64,000 bases of DNA from Bhargavaea ginsengi (GCF_900109165.1 NZ_FNZF01000002.1:558001-622000), one strand, 5' to 3'; numbered from the stretch's first letter, positions 45,659 through 55,509 are shown. The notes: generated by a model not told the origin, from the sequence alone. Program-made: numbers and translations.

Positions 45659-45672
45659 TGTAAACGGTTACA
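45659..45672. promoter_or_regulatory. cre site upstream of the aroA-ccpA promoter
   Basis: TGTAAACGGTTACA matches TGWAANCGNTNWCA at every defined base and is nearly palindromic. It is centred about 75 bp upstream of the predicted aroA transcription start, not over it. That position is compatible with activation or with weak repression. It also lies about 50 bp beyond the ytxH stop codon. Confidence 0.75.
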
Positions 45673-45680
45673 TATGTAAG

Positions 45681-45706
45681 TAAAGAAAAGCCCGCCTAAG
45701 CGGACT
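45681..45706 (-). terminator. Terminator after ytxH
   Basis: AGTCCGC / GCGGGCT stem (45689-45706; one G-U pair) with a TTAG loop, followed on the minus strand by TTTCTTTACTT. Confidence 0.7.
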
Positions 45707-45712
45707 TTTTCC

Positions 45713-46633
45713 TTAAGTATTTTTGTTGTCTTTTTTGTCGTTTTCAATTTTGGAGATGTGGTTCATCGCCATGACCTTGTTGTCACCCGCATTTTCCGAG
45801 TTGTCATAGCTGTACGGCGTGTTGCCGCTGTGCTGATCTTTCGTGCTCGGATCATTAGGGGTGTTGTTGGCGTTCGTATCCGGCTTTTTATTGCTGCCTA
45901 CTTTTTTGGTACCTTTATTCGATTTGCTGTCCTTTTCGGATTTCTTGGCCATGTCCTTGGCTTCTTTTTCTTTTTCCTCAACAGCTGTTTTTAGGGCTTC
46001 CGCAGTAGAATTGGCTTTTTCCTGCCCGCTTTCGATGGCCGATTCCACCTTTTCTGCGACGGTATCGATCAGTTCGATCGGCTCTTCCCCTTCGGAAGAA
46101 GCGGTGCCATCATCCATCGGTGCGTTCTGTCCTTTTTTCGACTTGACCTTGTCGACAACCTTGCTCGTCTGGTCCTGGACCTTTTTCGTGATGTCACCTG
46201 TCTTTTCTTTCACCGATCCGGTGATATTGGACGTCTTGTCCTTGGCGACGTGTGTGAGTTCAATGCCTTTTTCTTTGATTGTGCCCGCCTGGTTCGTCAC
46301 GTCCGTGCGAAGTTCCTTCCCTGTCTTCGGAGCAAGGAGAAGTGCAGCACCCGCACCGATCAGTGCTCCGATCAGCGCGCCAGCAATAAAGCCGCTACCG
46401 CTGTCTTCCTTCTCATACCCATCATGATAGAAAGAGTCGCTGTAGTTGTTGCGGTAGCTGTAGTCGTACTGGTTCGGGTTGTACATGTCGTAGGTTGCAG
46501 GCTTGCTGCCGGGGTAGTCTGTGGCATAGTCGCTGTTGACGCCTGATGCCGCTGCCTGCTCCTGAGCCTCGTAGTAATCACGGTTTGTACCCGGTTCATT
46601 ATAATTCGGTTTCAGGTGTTTGTCTTTGCTCAT
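45713..46633 (-). CDS. ytxH: YtxH-domain general stress protein, extended form
   Basis: A 306-residue protein, about twice the length of B. subtilis YtxH. The YtxH core is one glycine-rich membrane segment, GFIAGALIGALIGAGAALLL (about 81-100), followed by APKTGKELRTDV and amphipathic helices (about 110-160). Before it lie 80 Tyr/Asn-rich residues (YNPNQYDYSYRNNYSDSFYH); after it about 140 highly charged Lys/Glu/Asn residues. The flanks are low complexity and probably disordered. It follows ytxG by 64 bp under a SigmaB promoter. ytxJ, third gene of the B. subtilis ytxGHJ operon, is absent here. Confidence 0.9.
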   Translation of the reverse strand: MSKDKHLKPNYNEPGTNRDYYEAQEQAAASGVNSDYATDYPGSKPATYDMYNPNQYDYSYRNNYSDSFYHDGYEKEDSGSGFIAGALIGALIGAGAALLLAPKTGKELRTDVTNQAGTIKEKGIELTHVAKDKTSNITGSVKEKTGDITKKVQDQTSKVVDKVKSKKGQNAPMDDGTASSEGEEPIELIDTVAEKVESAIESGQEKANSTAEALKTAVEEKEKEAKDMAKKSEKDSKSNKGTKKVGSNKKPDTNANNTPNDPSTKDQHSGNTPYSYDNSENAGDNKVMAMNHISKIENDKKDNKNT

Positions 46634-46697
46634 TTAAATTCCTCCTCAAATTTGATGATCGGTTCTTGATGATCGGTTCCGGACAGAACTCTATCCG

Positions 46698-47192
46698 TCA
46701 GGATTTGATCCTTTCAGGTTCAGGCAGGCGCTTCTGGGCCGGTACCGAATAGCGGTTCCATCCGTCCTTGTCCTTGCCCGTTCCGGAACGCTCTTTCCAT
46801 TTATCACGGATCTCCATGACCACATTGCTCCACTGGACGACCTGTGCGATCTTGTCTTCATTCCGCTCGACTTCGGCTGCTACGGATGAAGTGATCCGGC
46901 GCACCGACGTGTTGAGGTTGCCGACAGATTCTCCGACGCCCTGGACAGCCTGGACAACGGTATTGATTTTCTCACTCTTCTGCTGGATGTCTTCTGCAAG
47001 CAGATTCGTCTTATGAAGCAGTTCGGTCGATTCCTTTGTAAGTCCCTGGATCTGGCCTTCTAGACCGTCTACCGTAGATGCGACGTTATTTAGCGTCTTT
47101 TTAACGGAATTGAGGGTCACGGCCAGGGCGATGCATAAAATCAGAAAAGCAACGGCCGCCACAATTGCCGCGATGTACAACAAATTCTCCAT
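46698..47192 (-). CDS. ytxG: YtxG, DUF948 general stress protein
   Basis: A 164-residue protein with an N-terminal membrane segment (LLYIAAIVAAVAFLILCIAL) and a heptad-rich DUF948 coiled coil (about 28-125: VKKTLNNVASTVDGLEGQIQ). Family members are SigmaB-dependent in Bacillus; function unknown. AGGAGG lies seven bases before the ATG and a consensus SigmaB promoter about 45 bp upstream. It pairs with ytxH. Confidence 0.92.
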   Translation of the reverse strand: MENLLYIAAIVAAVAFLILCIALAVTLNSVKKTLNNVASTVDGLEGQIQGLTKESTELLHKTNLLAEDIQQKSEKINTVVQAVQGVGESVGNLNTSVRRITSSVAAEVERNEDKIAQVVQWSNVVMEIRDKWKERSGTGKDKDGWNRYSVPAQKRLPEPERIKS

Positions 47193-47234
47193 GCCATATC
47201 CTCCTATTCATAATGCCTGTTTCATACTAACGTT

Positions 47235-47260
47235 GTACCCCTGTAATACTGGGAATAAAC
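47235..47260 (-). promoter_or_regulatory. SigmaB promoter of ytxGH
   Basis: Minus strand GTTTAT (47255-47260), 14-bp spacer, GGGTAC (47235-47240), close to the SigmaB consensus GTTTAA-N13-15-GGGTAT, and in front of a family known to be SigmaB-controlled. Confidence 0.75.
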
Positions 47261-47391
47261 GCTTCTTCTCCCTATTCAACATGCACCAGTTCGAGTCCTT
47301 CCCAAACATGGATTTTGTACGGGTAAATCAAAAAGGCAGAACTGTCAGCCAATGCTTCTCACGCGCAAAACTCTGCAACCGCCGAATTTCG

Positions 47392-47431
47392 CAAAAAGAG
47401 CCTTCAACCCAGTTACCTGGGTGAAGGCTCT
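47392..47431 (-). terminator. Terminator after murC
   Basis: AGAGCCTTCAACCC / GGGTGAAGGCTCT stem (47397-47431) followed on the minus strand by TTTTTG. The remaining stretch to ytxG (47262-47390) shows nothing else recognisable. Confidence 0.88.
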
Positions 47432-47452
47432 TGCTATGCATTTATTTAATGC

Positions 47453-48766
47453 CTAGACTGTCTTACCGTCCTTAGCGAGTTCCGTGAAGGCTTTTTCATA
47501 TTTCTGCACATCGCCGGCTCCCATGAAAAGGAGAATGGCATTTTCGTGTACGAGAAGCTGTGCGACTTCGCCGTCATGGATCGCACGGCCTCCCCCTATC
47601 TTATCCGCGAGATCTGCTGCTTTCAGGTCGCCGTTCTGTTCACGGGCGGAGCCGAAGATTTCACAAATATAAACTGCATCCGCAGCGCTGAGGCTTTCCG
47701 CAAATTCCTCCATGAACTTCGCAGTCCTGGAGAAGGTGTGCGGCTGGAAGATCGCCACGATTTCACGGCTGGGATATTTTTGTCTGGCAGACTGGAGGGT
47801 AGCCCGGATCTCGGTAGGATGGTGGGCATAGTCATCAATGATGACCCGGTTCCCGATGACCGTCTCCGTGAACCGCCGTTTGACTCCCCCGAACGTATCC
47901 AGGCGCTCCTGGATGATGTCCGCGGGAATGTTCTCATACTTGCAAAGCGAGATGACGGAAAGTGCGTTCAGCACGGCATGATCTCCGGGCTGCGGCACAT
48001 GGAATGAGTGGTATGCTTCATTCCTGACCCGGACATCAAATGTTGTGCCCGTTTCACTGCGCTGCAGATTATGGGCAACAAAATCATTTTCCGGGGAAAA
48101 ACCGTAATAAACAACCGGGACGTTGGCCTGGATGCGCTGGAGCTGCTCATCATCCCCGCAGGCAATGATGCATTTTTTAACTTTGTAGGCCATTTCCTGG
48201 AAAGCGTCAAACACATCATCGACATCGGCAAAGTAATCCGGGTGGTCGAAGTCGATGTTCGTCATGATGGCATAGTCCGGGTCATAGGCCAGGAAATGCC
48301 GCTTGTATTCACAGGCTTCAAGCGCAAAGAATTTGGCGTCGGGGTCTCCCTTTCCGGTCCCGTCGCCAATCAGGTACGATGTCGGGCCGTAACCTGCCAG
48401 GACATGGGCCAGAAGCCCTGTCGTCGAAGTCTTGCCGTGTGAACCGGTCACCGCGACTGAAATAAAGGAATCGATGTACTCGCCGAGGAACTCATGATAG
48501 CGGATGACCTCCAGACCGATCTCCCGTGCGCGGACCAGTTCGGAATGATCGTCCGGAAAAGCGTTGCCGGCAATGACCGTCAGCCCTTCCTGAATATTTT
48601 CCGCATCAAACGGAAGGATACGGATATTCCGTGCCCTCAAGGGTTCTTCGGTAAAAAAATATTTGTCGACATCAGAACCTTGAACTTCATGCCCGGTGTC
48701 ATGCAGGATCTGGGCGAGCGAACTCATGCCCGACCCTTTGATTCCGGTGAAATGATAAACTGTCAT
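47453..48766 (-). CDS. murC: UDP-N-acetylmuramate-L-alanine ligase
   Basis: A 437-residue Mur ligase adding L-alanine to UDP-MurNAc. The N-terminal Rossmann motif is [16 protein letters not shown], the ATP loop [18 protein letters not shown], the central domain motif [16 protein letters not shown], and the C-terminal domain includes [16 protein letters not shown]. The ATG at 48766 lies six bases after GGGAGG; a longer frame to 48823 has no ribosome site. It is downstream of sftA on the same strand, as in B. subtilis. Confidence 0.96.
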   Translation of the reverse strand: MTVYHFTGIKGSGMSSLAQILHDTGHEVQGSDVDKYFFTEEPLRARNIRILPFDAENIQEGLTVIAGNAFPDDHSELVRAREIGLEVIRYHEFLGEYIDSFISVAVTGSHGKTSTTGLLAHVLAGYGPTSYLIGDGTGKGDPDAKFFALEACEYKRHFLAYDPDYAIMTNIDFDHPDYFADVDDVFDAFQEMAYKVKKCIIACGDDEQLQRIQANVPVVYYGFSPENDFVAHNLQRSETGTTFDVRVRNEAYHSFHVPQPGDHAVLNALSVISLCKYENIPADIIQERLDTFGGVKRRFTETVIGNRVIIDDYAHHPTEIRATLQSARQKYPSREIVAIFQPHTFSRTAKFMEEFAESLSAADAVYICEIFGSAREQNGDLKAADLADKIGGGRAIHDGEVAQLLVHENAILLFMGAGDVQKYEKAFTELAKDGKTV

Positions 48767-48883
48767 GCTAAACCTCCCGGGATTGAAATCCCTGTGTACG
48801 GCCAAAACAAAGCCATAATCCAATTATACCATCAAACAAGTCAGCTTCGGAAAGCTCCACTTACGTTATTTTTCTCCATCCGA

Positions 48884-51571
48884 TCATATCGTATGCGCGG
48901 GTCCGCCCGGCTGTTCGATGACCGATGCTGCTTCTTCTGTCAAATAAACGTCCCGGGGCTTGCTCCCCTTCTGCGGAGAGACGTATCCCCTATCTTCCAG
49001 CATGTCAATCAGGCGCGCAGCGCGGTTATATCCGATGCTGAACTTGCGCTGGAGCATGGAAGTCGAAGCGCTTCCGGCTTCGGCGATAAACCGGCACGCG
49101 TCCTCAAAAAGCGGATCCTCGGATTCATGCGATTCCGCCTGCTTGATCAGTTCTTCCTGCCGGAACAAGTAATCCGGCTCGCCAGAGTGGCGGACAAATT
49201 CAATAACACGTTCGATTTCATCATCTGTAACGAACGTTCCCTGCAGGCGGGCAGGTGCGGACATACCGTTGCCAAGATAAAGCATGTCCCCTTTTCCGAG
49301 CAATCGCTCCGCACCAGGCACATCGATGATCGTCCTCGAATCTACCTGGGAAGACACCGAGAAAGCGATTCTTGTCGGCACGTTTGCCTTGATGAGGCCG
49401 GTGATGACATCCACTGAAGGACGCTGAGTGGCAATTACGAGATGAATGCCGCAGGCCCGGGCTTTCTGTGCAATCCGGCAGATAGATTCTTCAACTTCCG
49501 CCGGCGCGACCATCATCAGATCCGCCAGCTCATCGATAACAATAAGCAGGTAAGGCAACTTCTTGTTGAACTCGCGATGTTCTTCTGCCTTTTGGTTATA
49601 CCTGGCAATATCCCTTACGCCTCCGTGCGCAAACAGTTCGTATCTGCGCTCCATCTCCCCTACTGCCCATTTTAATGCGGCATTCGCTGCCTTGACATCG
49701 GTGATGACCGGGCTGACAAGATGCGGAATCCTGTTGTACGGGGCAAGCTCGACCATTTTCGGATCGATGAGCAACAGTCTCAGCTCTTCCGGAGAGGCCT
49801 TATAAAGAAGACTTGTAAGGATCGAGTTGATGCACACCGATTTTCCGGAACCTGTCGCACCGGCGATGAGCCCATGTGGCATCTTCCGGAGATCAATGGT
49901 CGATGGACGGCCCGCAAGATCAAGTCCGAGCACCGCTTCAAGAGGAGATTCTGAAGTCTCGAATGACTCGGAATTGATCACTTCTGAAATCCTGACCGGT
50001 CGGGACACGCGATTCGGAATCTCAATGCCGATCGAGCTTTTCCCCGGGATCGGCGCCTGGATCCGAATGTCCCTGGCAGCCAGGGCAAGCTTCAGATCGT
50101 CCTGCAGATTCCTTATTTTACTGACTTTTGTCCCATGTCCCACCTTGAGTTCGAATTGTGTGACGGCAGGTCCCTGAACCATGCCGATCACCTCTGCCTT
50201 GACTGAGAAATAAGACAGTGCTTCTTCCAGTTTGGCCGCCTGGGATTCCATCCATTCCGAATCTTTCGTATTGGTTTCCGGCTCGATGAGGAATTCTTTG
50301 TCCGGGAACACGTAATGCGGCAAGTCTTCTTCATCGATGGACTCCTGGCCGGAATGACTTTCCGCATTGCTTTCCAGGACCGGCGGCGCTTCATTCCGGA
50401 CTTGCTCCACATGGATGCCGTTTTCCGGTTTCCGGGCAGCTGCTTCAGGCTCTTCCCTTCCGTCAGTCATTGAAGGCTGATCGACCGCCGGGTCTTTTTC
50501 CTGTCTGCGGGCGCTGCCCTGATTCACTGATGACTTGAGGCCCTTTAGCTGTTCAAGCTGGTCAAGCTTTTGTTTATCGGATTTCAGCATCACCACATTA
50601 AACGGCGTACCCGACTTGCGTGTATGCCGGGACGTCCGCGGTACGGCAGTTTCTTCTTCCGCTTTCACTTCCGTCTGTACAGTTTGTTCTTCCACCGTCG
50701 GCTCTGCCGATGTGTCCACACGTTCCGGGATAAGTGCTTCAGCGGGCTGTTCCTCGGTTACTGCCGTTTTTGGCTGCCCTGCCGGAGCCGCTTCCTTTGA
50801 TGTCTTTAGGTCCGAAACCCGGGTGATGACAAGTTCTGATGGCTTCTCCGTTTTTGGAGTTTCCTTTTTCACTTCAAAAGTGGAAACGCGGACATTTTCC
50901 GCGCCGTCATTATTCTGTATGGAGTCAGGGGTTTCTTTCTTGGCTTGCGGCAACGGCAATGCTGAGCCGGCGGCATGCTCATTGATCACTTTTTCAGCAC
51001 TGCGTCCGCCGTCCGGTTCTTCCCGTTCGCGGATCCGATCGGCAAGCCCCGTCTCGGGGGCCTCAACCGGAAGCGGGTCCGGCTTTTCTTCCGGCGGTTT
51101 CTTAAACCCGTATACCGGAGACGGTACGACGGAAGGCCTGAAGCCGCGTGTCTGCTTTGGTGGCTGCGGACGCTCTTCCAGCGCGGACATTGCCGCCCTC
51201 ACCGTACTCTCCGGCACTTCACGGAATTTGGTCTTCATTGTGTCGCGCCGCACAGGAGGGCGTTCTTCCTGGGGCATCCTGCTTTGCTGACCGACGTCCC
51301 GCAGATGTTTGGGCAGCGGCAGACGGCCGCCGCCGGACGGAGCAAACTGCTCTCTCGGGGCACGGACTTCCTTCGGTGGCGGCGGTGCCGGAAGAGATTC
51401 GGTTTCTGTTACCTCACCTTCATCAGGTATAAGCGGGAAACGGAACTTCGGACGTCCGACCTCCGCCTTTTCCGGGGCCTCTTCTTTTCGTTCTATGTAA
51501 TCGGTTTTTCCGAGATCATTCGTCGGCTCTTCTTCTGTGACTTTATTTAGCAGCCGTTTAAACCAGTTCAA
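48884..51571 (-). CDS. sftA: SftA, soluble FtsK/SpoIIIE-family DNA translocase
   Basis: An 895-residue septal DNA translocase that clears chromosome termini from closing septa. There are no membrane segments. The first 400 residues are a Pro/Glu/Lys-rich linker, in place of the membrane domain of SpoIIIE. The motor follows with Walker A GATGSGKSVCINSIL (about 575) and Walker B LLIVIDELADLMM (about 678); ATQRPSVDVITGLIKANVPT is the FtsK signature. The last 65 residues form the winged-helix gamma domain for reading polar DNA motifs. Start is TTG at 51571 with only a weak AAAGAG site. Confidence 0.95.
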   Translation of the reverse strand: MNWFKRLLNKVTEEEPTNDLGKTDYIERKEEAPEKAEVGRPKFRFPLIPDEGEVTETESLPAPPPPKEVRAPREQFAPSGGGRLPLPKHLRDVGQQSRMPQEERPPVRRDTMKTKFREVPESTVRAAMSALEERPQPPKQTRGFRPSVVPSPVYGFKKPPEEKPDPLPVEAPETGLADRIREREEPDGGRSAEKVINEHAAGSALPLPQAKKETPDSIQNNDGAENVRVSTFEVKKETPKTEKPSELVITRVSDLKTSKEAAPAGQPKTAVTEEQPAEALIPERVDTSAEPTVEEQTVQTEVKAEEETAVPRTSRHTRKSGTPFNVVMLKSDKQKLDQLEQLKGLKSSVNQGSARRQEKDPAVDQPSMTDGREEPEAAARKPENGIHVEQVRNEAPPVLESNAESHSGQESIDEEDLPHYVFPDKEFLIEPETNTKDSEWMESQAAKLEEALSYFSVKAEVIGMVQGPAVTQFELKVGHGTKVSKIRNLQDDLKLALAARDIRIQAPIPGKSSIGIEIPNRVSRPVRISEVINSESFETSESPLEAVLGLDLAGRPSTIDLRKMPHGLIAGATGSGKSVCINSILTSLLYKASPEELRLLLIDPKMVELAPYNRIPHLVSPVITDVKAANAALKWAVGEMERRYELFAHGGVRDIARYNQKAEEHREFNKKLPYLLIVIDELADLMMVAPAEVEESICRIAQKARACGIHLVIATQRPSVDVITGLIKANVPTRIAFSVSSQVDSRTIIDVPGAERLLGKGDMLYLGNGMSAPARLQGTFVTDDEIERVIEFVRHSGEPDYLFRQEELIKQAESHESEDPLFEDACRFIAEAGSASTSMLQRKFSIGYNRAARLIDMLEDRGYVSPQKGSKPRDVYLTEEAASVIEQPGGPAHTI

Positions 51572-51666
51572 TAGTTATCACTCTTTCCAAGATCAATCAC
51601 TTTATTCTATCAGCATAGGTGGTTTCAATCAAACAGTCCCCTGATAGGTAAATAGAACCCCTCTCG

Positions 51667-51730
51667 CAAAAAAACAAACAGCAGCGGTTACCGCAAGCCT
51701 TCTTAACAGAAGACTTGCGCACCGCTGCTG
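51667..51730 (-). terminator. Terminator after ytpR
   Basis: CAGCAGCGGT / ACCGCTGCTG (51679-51688 and 51721-51730) encloses a second pairing, GCAAGTCTTCTG / GAAGGCTTGC, and is followed on the minus strand by TTTGTTTTTTT. Confidence 0.88.
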
Positions 51731-51770
51731 ATCCGTTTAAACCATAGATTGCTAAGATGAAAATAGGGCT

Positions 51771-52376
51771 TCAGAACCGGAAAGGCTCTCCCGGAGTCTG
51801 ATCACCATTCAAAATGAGAATCCCCTTTTCCTGAGGAGCATCCGGAAGTGCGAGCTCCTTTGCGGAACAGATCATTCCGGACGATGGAACCCCACGCAGT
51901 TCAGCATCCTTGATGACCATTCCCGATGGCATAACAGCACCCGGCTTCGCCACGACGACATGCTGGCCTTCGCCCACGTTCGGAGCACCGCAGACGATCT
52001 GAAGCGTTTCCTCACCGACATCAACCTTGCAGACGCTGAGCTTGTCTGCATTCGGATGTTTTTCTTTGGATAACACATGGCCGACGACAAACTTCGGTGA
52101 AAGATCGACATCAAAGTTGAACTCTGTTCCGTTTTTCGTGAAGGCTTCCTTTAGCTGATCAAGAAACGCTTCATCTGCTTCAATCTTGCCTTCGCCCTGC
52201 AGCTGCACATATTCCGAAGCGCGGAACAGGTTAAAGCCCGCCACATCGCCGGATGCCGCATCACGGATCAGTGTGACATCACCGATCGTTTCCGACATGA
52301 TTTCCGCGGGTGTATCCGGCACAAGCTGAACCATCAGCACGTCACCGACACCCGTTAGGTTATAGAATGCATTCAT
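51771..52376 (-). CDS. ytpR: YtpR, free-standing tRNA-binding (EMAP-type) protein
   Basis: A 201-residue protein. Residues about 90-201 form an OB-fold tRNA-binding domain like that at the N-terminus of the PheRS beta subunit ([51 protein letters not shown]). The first 80 residues are the DUF4479-like N-terminal domain of the YtpR family. Possible roles are tRNA handling or trans-editing, but none is established. Its ATG overlaps the ytpQ stop (ATGA), so the two are translationally coupled. Confidence 0.93.
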   Translation of the reverse strand: MNAFYNLTGVGDVLMVQLVPDTPAEIMSETIGDVTLIRDAASGDVAGFNLFRASEYVQLQGEGKIEADEAFLDQLKEAFTKNGTEFNFDVDLSPKFVVGHVLSKEKHPNADKLSVCKVDVGEETLQIVCGAPNVGEGQHVVVAKPGAVMPSGMVIKDAELRGVPSSGMICSAKELALPDAPQEKGILILNGDQTPGEPFRF

Positions 52377-53188
52377 TCCTTTTCTTCCTTTCCTTCAGGC
52401 CGGTTTTTCGCAAGAATGAAAATCGGCTCGAGTTCTCCGTTCTCGTAAATAAACGACAGCGAGGTCACCGGTACCCGACCGACAGTAAAATAGTGCATTG
52501 TCAGCTGTGCCAGTACATCATAGCCTGTGTCATTGCGGATGTCTCCGATGATAAGGACATCCTGATGGGGCACAGACACTGTCATGACACCCTCAGACTT
52601 CTGCTCCATCTCTTTTAGGAAGGGCTCATTCAAAATCCGGCTAGCATCGTAGCCGTCATTATTGTTTACAAAGTAATAGACGTTCCCGGCGACTTCATCC
52701 CTTTTAAAGTCAGTTGGCAGCTGCCGTACCCGGAAGCGCGCGGACTCCTTTAAGGCCTGGTCTGTCAGGCCGAGATCCTGCAGCATCGACTCATCGATCA
52801 GGCGATAGGTCTGGCCCAGGTCCAGCGCATAAAAAATACGGGTCTCCGCCGTATGTTCCGATGTCACGAACCTTTTTCCCTCTTTTGACTCTTGCGGGAA
52901 AGAGGTCGAGCGGATCACCGGATAAATCCTGTCTTCACCGCTGAACCCTTCCTCTGCTTCGCGCTCCATCGCAGTGAATGTCTCATTGATCGTATAGACC
53001 GCTTCGTCCAGCGCCGTGGCCGGATTGTTTTCAATTTTCGCAAGCAGCGGCGGCAGGCTCAGCTCAAGTCCCTTGCCGAGTGTCTGATGCTTCATCCGCA
53101 GCCGGTTGTTTTGCCGGTCGAAGTCCCAGTTGAACCTGGATTCTCCAAGCCTTTGCTTTAGTTCCCGCACCAATTCGGATGCTTTCAT
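52373..53188 (-). CDS. ytpQ: YtpQ, DUF1444 protein
   Basis: A 271-residue cytosolic protein of the DUF1444 family (B. subtilis YtpQ is 269). Recognisable segments are [35 protein letters not shown] and [20 protein letters not shown]. Function unknown. ATG at 53188 ([15 protein letters not shown]) lies seven bases after AAGGAGG; a longer frame upstream lacks a site. It is coupled to ytpR. In B. subtilis a thioredoxin-like gene, ytpP, precedes it; here that place is taken by an unrelated lipoprotein gene. Confidence 0.9.
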   Translation of the reverse strand: MKASELVRELKQRLGESRFNWDFDRQNNRLRMKHQTLGKGLELSLPPLLAKIENNPATALDEAVYTINETFTAMEREAEEGFSGEDRIYPVIRSTSFPQESKEGKRFVTSEHTAETRIFYALDLGQTYRLIDESMLQDLGLTDQALKESARFRVRQLPTDFKRDEVAGNVYYFVNNNDGYDASRILNEPFLKEMEQKSEGVMTVSVPHQDVLIIGDIRNDTGYDVLAQLTMHYFTVGRVPVTSLSFIYENGELEPIFILAKNRPEGKEEKE

Positions 53189-53228
53189 GAACATGCCTCC
53201 TTCCCGGACAGAAGCTTCCTGTCCCGGT

Positions 53229-53762
53229 TTATTCCTTCGCGACCGCGCCGTCATCATACTCGACAGAACGGACAATCTCCATCATCGTCTTGAGATTCTT
53301 CCTGACTTCTCCCTCTTCAGAGAGCGTCGTGATTTTTCTTCCGCCGCTTCCGGCCACCAGTTCCACACGTTCTCCGGCCCCAACTGCCGCTCCAGCAAAG
53401 CCGAATGTGTTATGGCGCTCAAACGTACCGGTTTCGAGGATTTCCTTGGATGGGTCTGCATAAAGAAGGTCATAAAACAGCCGGCTTTCTTTTCCTTCAT
53501 TAGGGTTGATGAACAGTACATATGTATCGCCACCCTTTTCAAGCACGATGTTCTGTTCATCAGAGCCTTCTTGAATCTCGAAGCCAAATGGCTTGTAGAA
53601 ACTGGCATTGCCGATTTCCGCGTTTGTATTCTTTGCTTTATCCTCAAACGCCTTGCCGGCAACTTCTATTCCTTCTGCGGCCCGTTCTTCGATTGTTGCC
53701 GAACAGCCGGCGAGCAGCGCCGCCAGCGTAAAACCTGCTATGAGGCGAAGCCCCTTGCACAT
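53229..53762 (-). CDS. Predicted lipoprotein of unknown function
   Basis: A 177-residue protein. MCKGLRLIAGFTLAALLAGC is a type II signal peptide: two basic residues, a hydrophobic core and the lipobox LAGC, with the lipid-anchored cysteine at residue 20. The mature part (about 158 residues) begins with an acidic helix and contains ASFYKPFGFEIQEGSDEQNI and GDTYVLFINPNEGKESRLFY, suggesting a small mixed alpha/beta domain. I do not recognise the family. ATG at 53762 follows GGGGG by six bases. It lies 40 bp upstream of ytpQ, on the same strand. Confidence 0.75.
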   Translation of the reverse strand: MCKGLRLIAGFTLAALLAGCSATIEERAAEGIEVAGKAFEDKAKNTNAEIGNASFYKPFGFEIQEGSDEQNIVLEKGGDTYVLFINPNEGKESRLFYDLLYADPSKEILETGTFERHNTFGFAGAAVGAGERVELVAGSGGRKITTLSEEGEVRKNLKTMMEIVRSVEYDDGAVAKE

Positions 53763-53826
53763 TTTGTTCCCCCACTTCCGTAAGTTCATCCCCACTATTT
53801 TAAAGTTGTTCCGGGATGCTTGCAAC

Positions 53827-54369
53827 TTACTGCTCCGGAGCGGCTTCTTCGCGGTCCGCATCAAATCTCCACTGGCCGGCGAGGAGCAGGACAACATGCC
53901 GGAACATCTCCGAGCGGCTGACTGTTCCGGCAGTAAAGACTCCTACCGCGCCACCGCTCTGCCGAATATCGCTTCTTGACGTGTACTTCTCCATGACCGG
54001 GCCGAGCTCTCTTCCCATACGCACGGGCTCGGCCACTTCCCCGGGCACCGGGATCTGTGCGCCCCCTGCCAACATCACGGTGCCGTCCGGTAAAGCAAGC
54101 GCCCCCCAGTTGCAGATAAAAAGCCGGCCGTCGAGTTCTTTCACACCGCCTTCAAGACCGATGGCCAGATCACAATTCTCTCCGGCCCTTAGCGCTGAAA
54201 GGGCACGGTTCCTGGCTCCCGCCAAAGTTTCTTCGTCTCCAACAGGCTGACCCGGGACACCGGATTCCGTTTCAGATCCGAATACTTCCACGTCCATGTC
54301 CAAAGAGGCAAATGCTTCCCTGACCGCCGCGACCTTTGAGCGGTTGGCAGAGCCGACGATAATTTTCAT
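53827..54369 (-). CDS. DUF84 family non-canonical purine NTPase (YjjX-like)
   Basis: A 180-residue protein of the inosine/xanthosine triphosphatase family of the ITPase-like fold, expected to hydrolyse ITP/XTP or related damaged nucleotides. Signature segments: MKIIVGSANRSKVAAVREAF, the metal-binding GLEGGVKELDGRLFICNWG, and RQSGGAVGVFTAGTVSRSEM. Strong GGAGGGATCTGA site before the ATG. It is separate from ytoP, which has its own terminator. Substrate specificity is not predictable from sequence alone. Confidence 0.87.
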   Translation of the reverse strand: MKIIVGSANRSKVAAVREAFASLDMDVEVFGSETESGVPGQPVGDEETLAGARNRALSALRAGENCDLAIGLEGGVKELDGRLFICNWGALALPDGTVMLAGGAQIPVPGEVAEPVRMGRELGPVMEKYTSRSDIRQSGGAVGVFTAGTVSRSEMFRHVVLLLAGQWRFDADREEAAPEQ

Positions 54370-54400
54370 TCAGATCCCTCCGATCAACTTATTAAGTAAG

Positions 54401-54429
54401 AAGAAAAAAGAGGCCGCATTGGCCCCTTT
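54401..54429 (-). terminator. Terminator after ytoP
   Basis: AAAGGGGCC / GGCCTCTTT stem on the minus strand (one G-U pair) followed by TTTTCTTCTT. Confidence 0.65.
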
Positions 54430-54435
54430 CTTTCA

Positions 54436-55509
54436 TTATGCCTGACTACGGATCGTCTCGACAGTCGTCCGGTCCAGCGATCGGACTAGCTTCACCAGTA
54501 GTTCCCTCGCTGCCGCATAATCATCGGTATGGATGATGGAGGCCGAAGTGTGGATATAGCGGGAACAAATTCCGATGACGGCGCTTGGGACGCCTTCGTT
54601 GGATAGGTGGACGCGGCCTGCGTCGGTCCCGCCCTGAGAAATGAAATATTGATACGGGATATTGTTCGTTTCGGCCGTATCCAGGACGAATTCCCGCATT
54701 CCTCTGTGTGTCACCATCGAACGGTCAAAGATCCGCAGCAGCGTCCCTTTTCCAAGCTGTCCGAATTCATCCTTGTTGCCGGATGCATCGTTTGCCGGAC
54801 TGGCATCCAGCGCGAAAAAGAGATCCGGCTTGATCATATTCGCCGCTGCCTGCGCACCGCGCAAGCCCACTTCTTCCATAACATTTGCCCCTGAGTACAG
54901 CGTGTTTGGCAGCTCCTCGCCATGCACTTCCTTGAGGAGTTCGATCGCCAGGCCGCAGCCATAACGGTTATCCCACGCTTTCGCGAGGATTTTTTTCTCA
55001 TTGGCCATTGGCGTGAACGGACAGACGGGAACAATCTGTTGGCCCAGCCGGATGCCGATCTTTTCGGCGTCCTCTTTATCGTCGGCCCCGATGTCGATCA
55101 GCATATTTTTGATGTCCATCGGCTTTTTGCGGACTGCATCACTCAGCAGATGCGGCGGGATCGACCCGACCACCCCGATCACCGGGCCTTCATCAGTAAT
55201 GATCTGAATCCGTTGCGCGAGGAGCACCTGACTCCACCAGCCGCCGAGCGGCTGGAAACGGATCATACCGTTGTCAGTGATTCCGGATACCATGAATCCG
55301 ACTTCATCCATATGGCCGGCAACCATGATTTTCGGAGCGTCTTCACCGCCCTGTCGGACTCCGAAAATCCCCCCGAGCCGGTCCTGGATCACTTCATCCG
55401 AATATTTTTCAAGCTCTCCACGCATATACTTCCTGACGGCGTGCTCATTGCCCGGTGCGCCAGGCAGTTCAGTCAGAGTTTTAAACATTGTGAGTGTCTC
55501 GTTATTCAT
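54436..55509 (-). CDS. ytoP: M42 family aminopeptidase YtoP
   Basis: A 357-residue glutamyl/deblocking aminopeptidase-type metalloenzyme. Dimetal ligands: His in [15 protein letters not shown], Asp in [15 protein letters not shown], the catalytic glutamate pair in [12 protein letters not shown], Asp in [11 protein letters not shown] and a late His in [12 protein letters not shown]. Members form large tetrahedral dodecamers that trim short peptides. GGGAGG precedes the ATG. Gene order and size match B. subtilis YtoP. Confidence 0.95.
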   Translation of the reverse strand: MNNETLTMFKTLTELPGAPGNEHAVRKYMRGELEKYSDEVIQDRLGGIFGVRQGGEDAPKIMVAGHMDEVGFMVSGITDNGMIRFQPLGGWWSQVLLAQRIQIITDEGPVIGVVGSIPPHLLSDAVRKKPMDIKNMLIDIGADDKEDAEKIGIRLGQQIVPVCPFTPMANEKKILAKAWDNRYGCGLAIELLKEVHGEELPNTLYSGANVMEEVGLRGAQAAANMIKPDLFFALDASPANDASGNKDEFGQLGKGTLLRIFDRSMVTHRGMREFVLDTAETNNIPYQYFISQGGTDAGRVHLSNEGVPSAVIGICSRYIHTSASIIHTDDYAAARELLVKLVRSLDRTTVETIRSQA

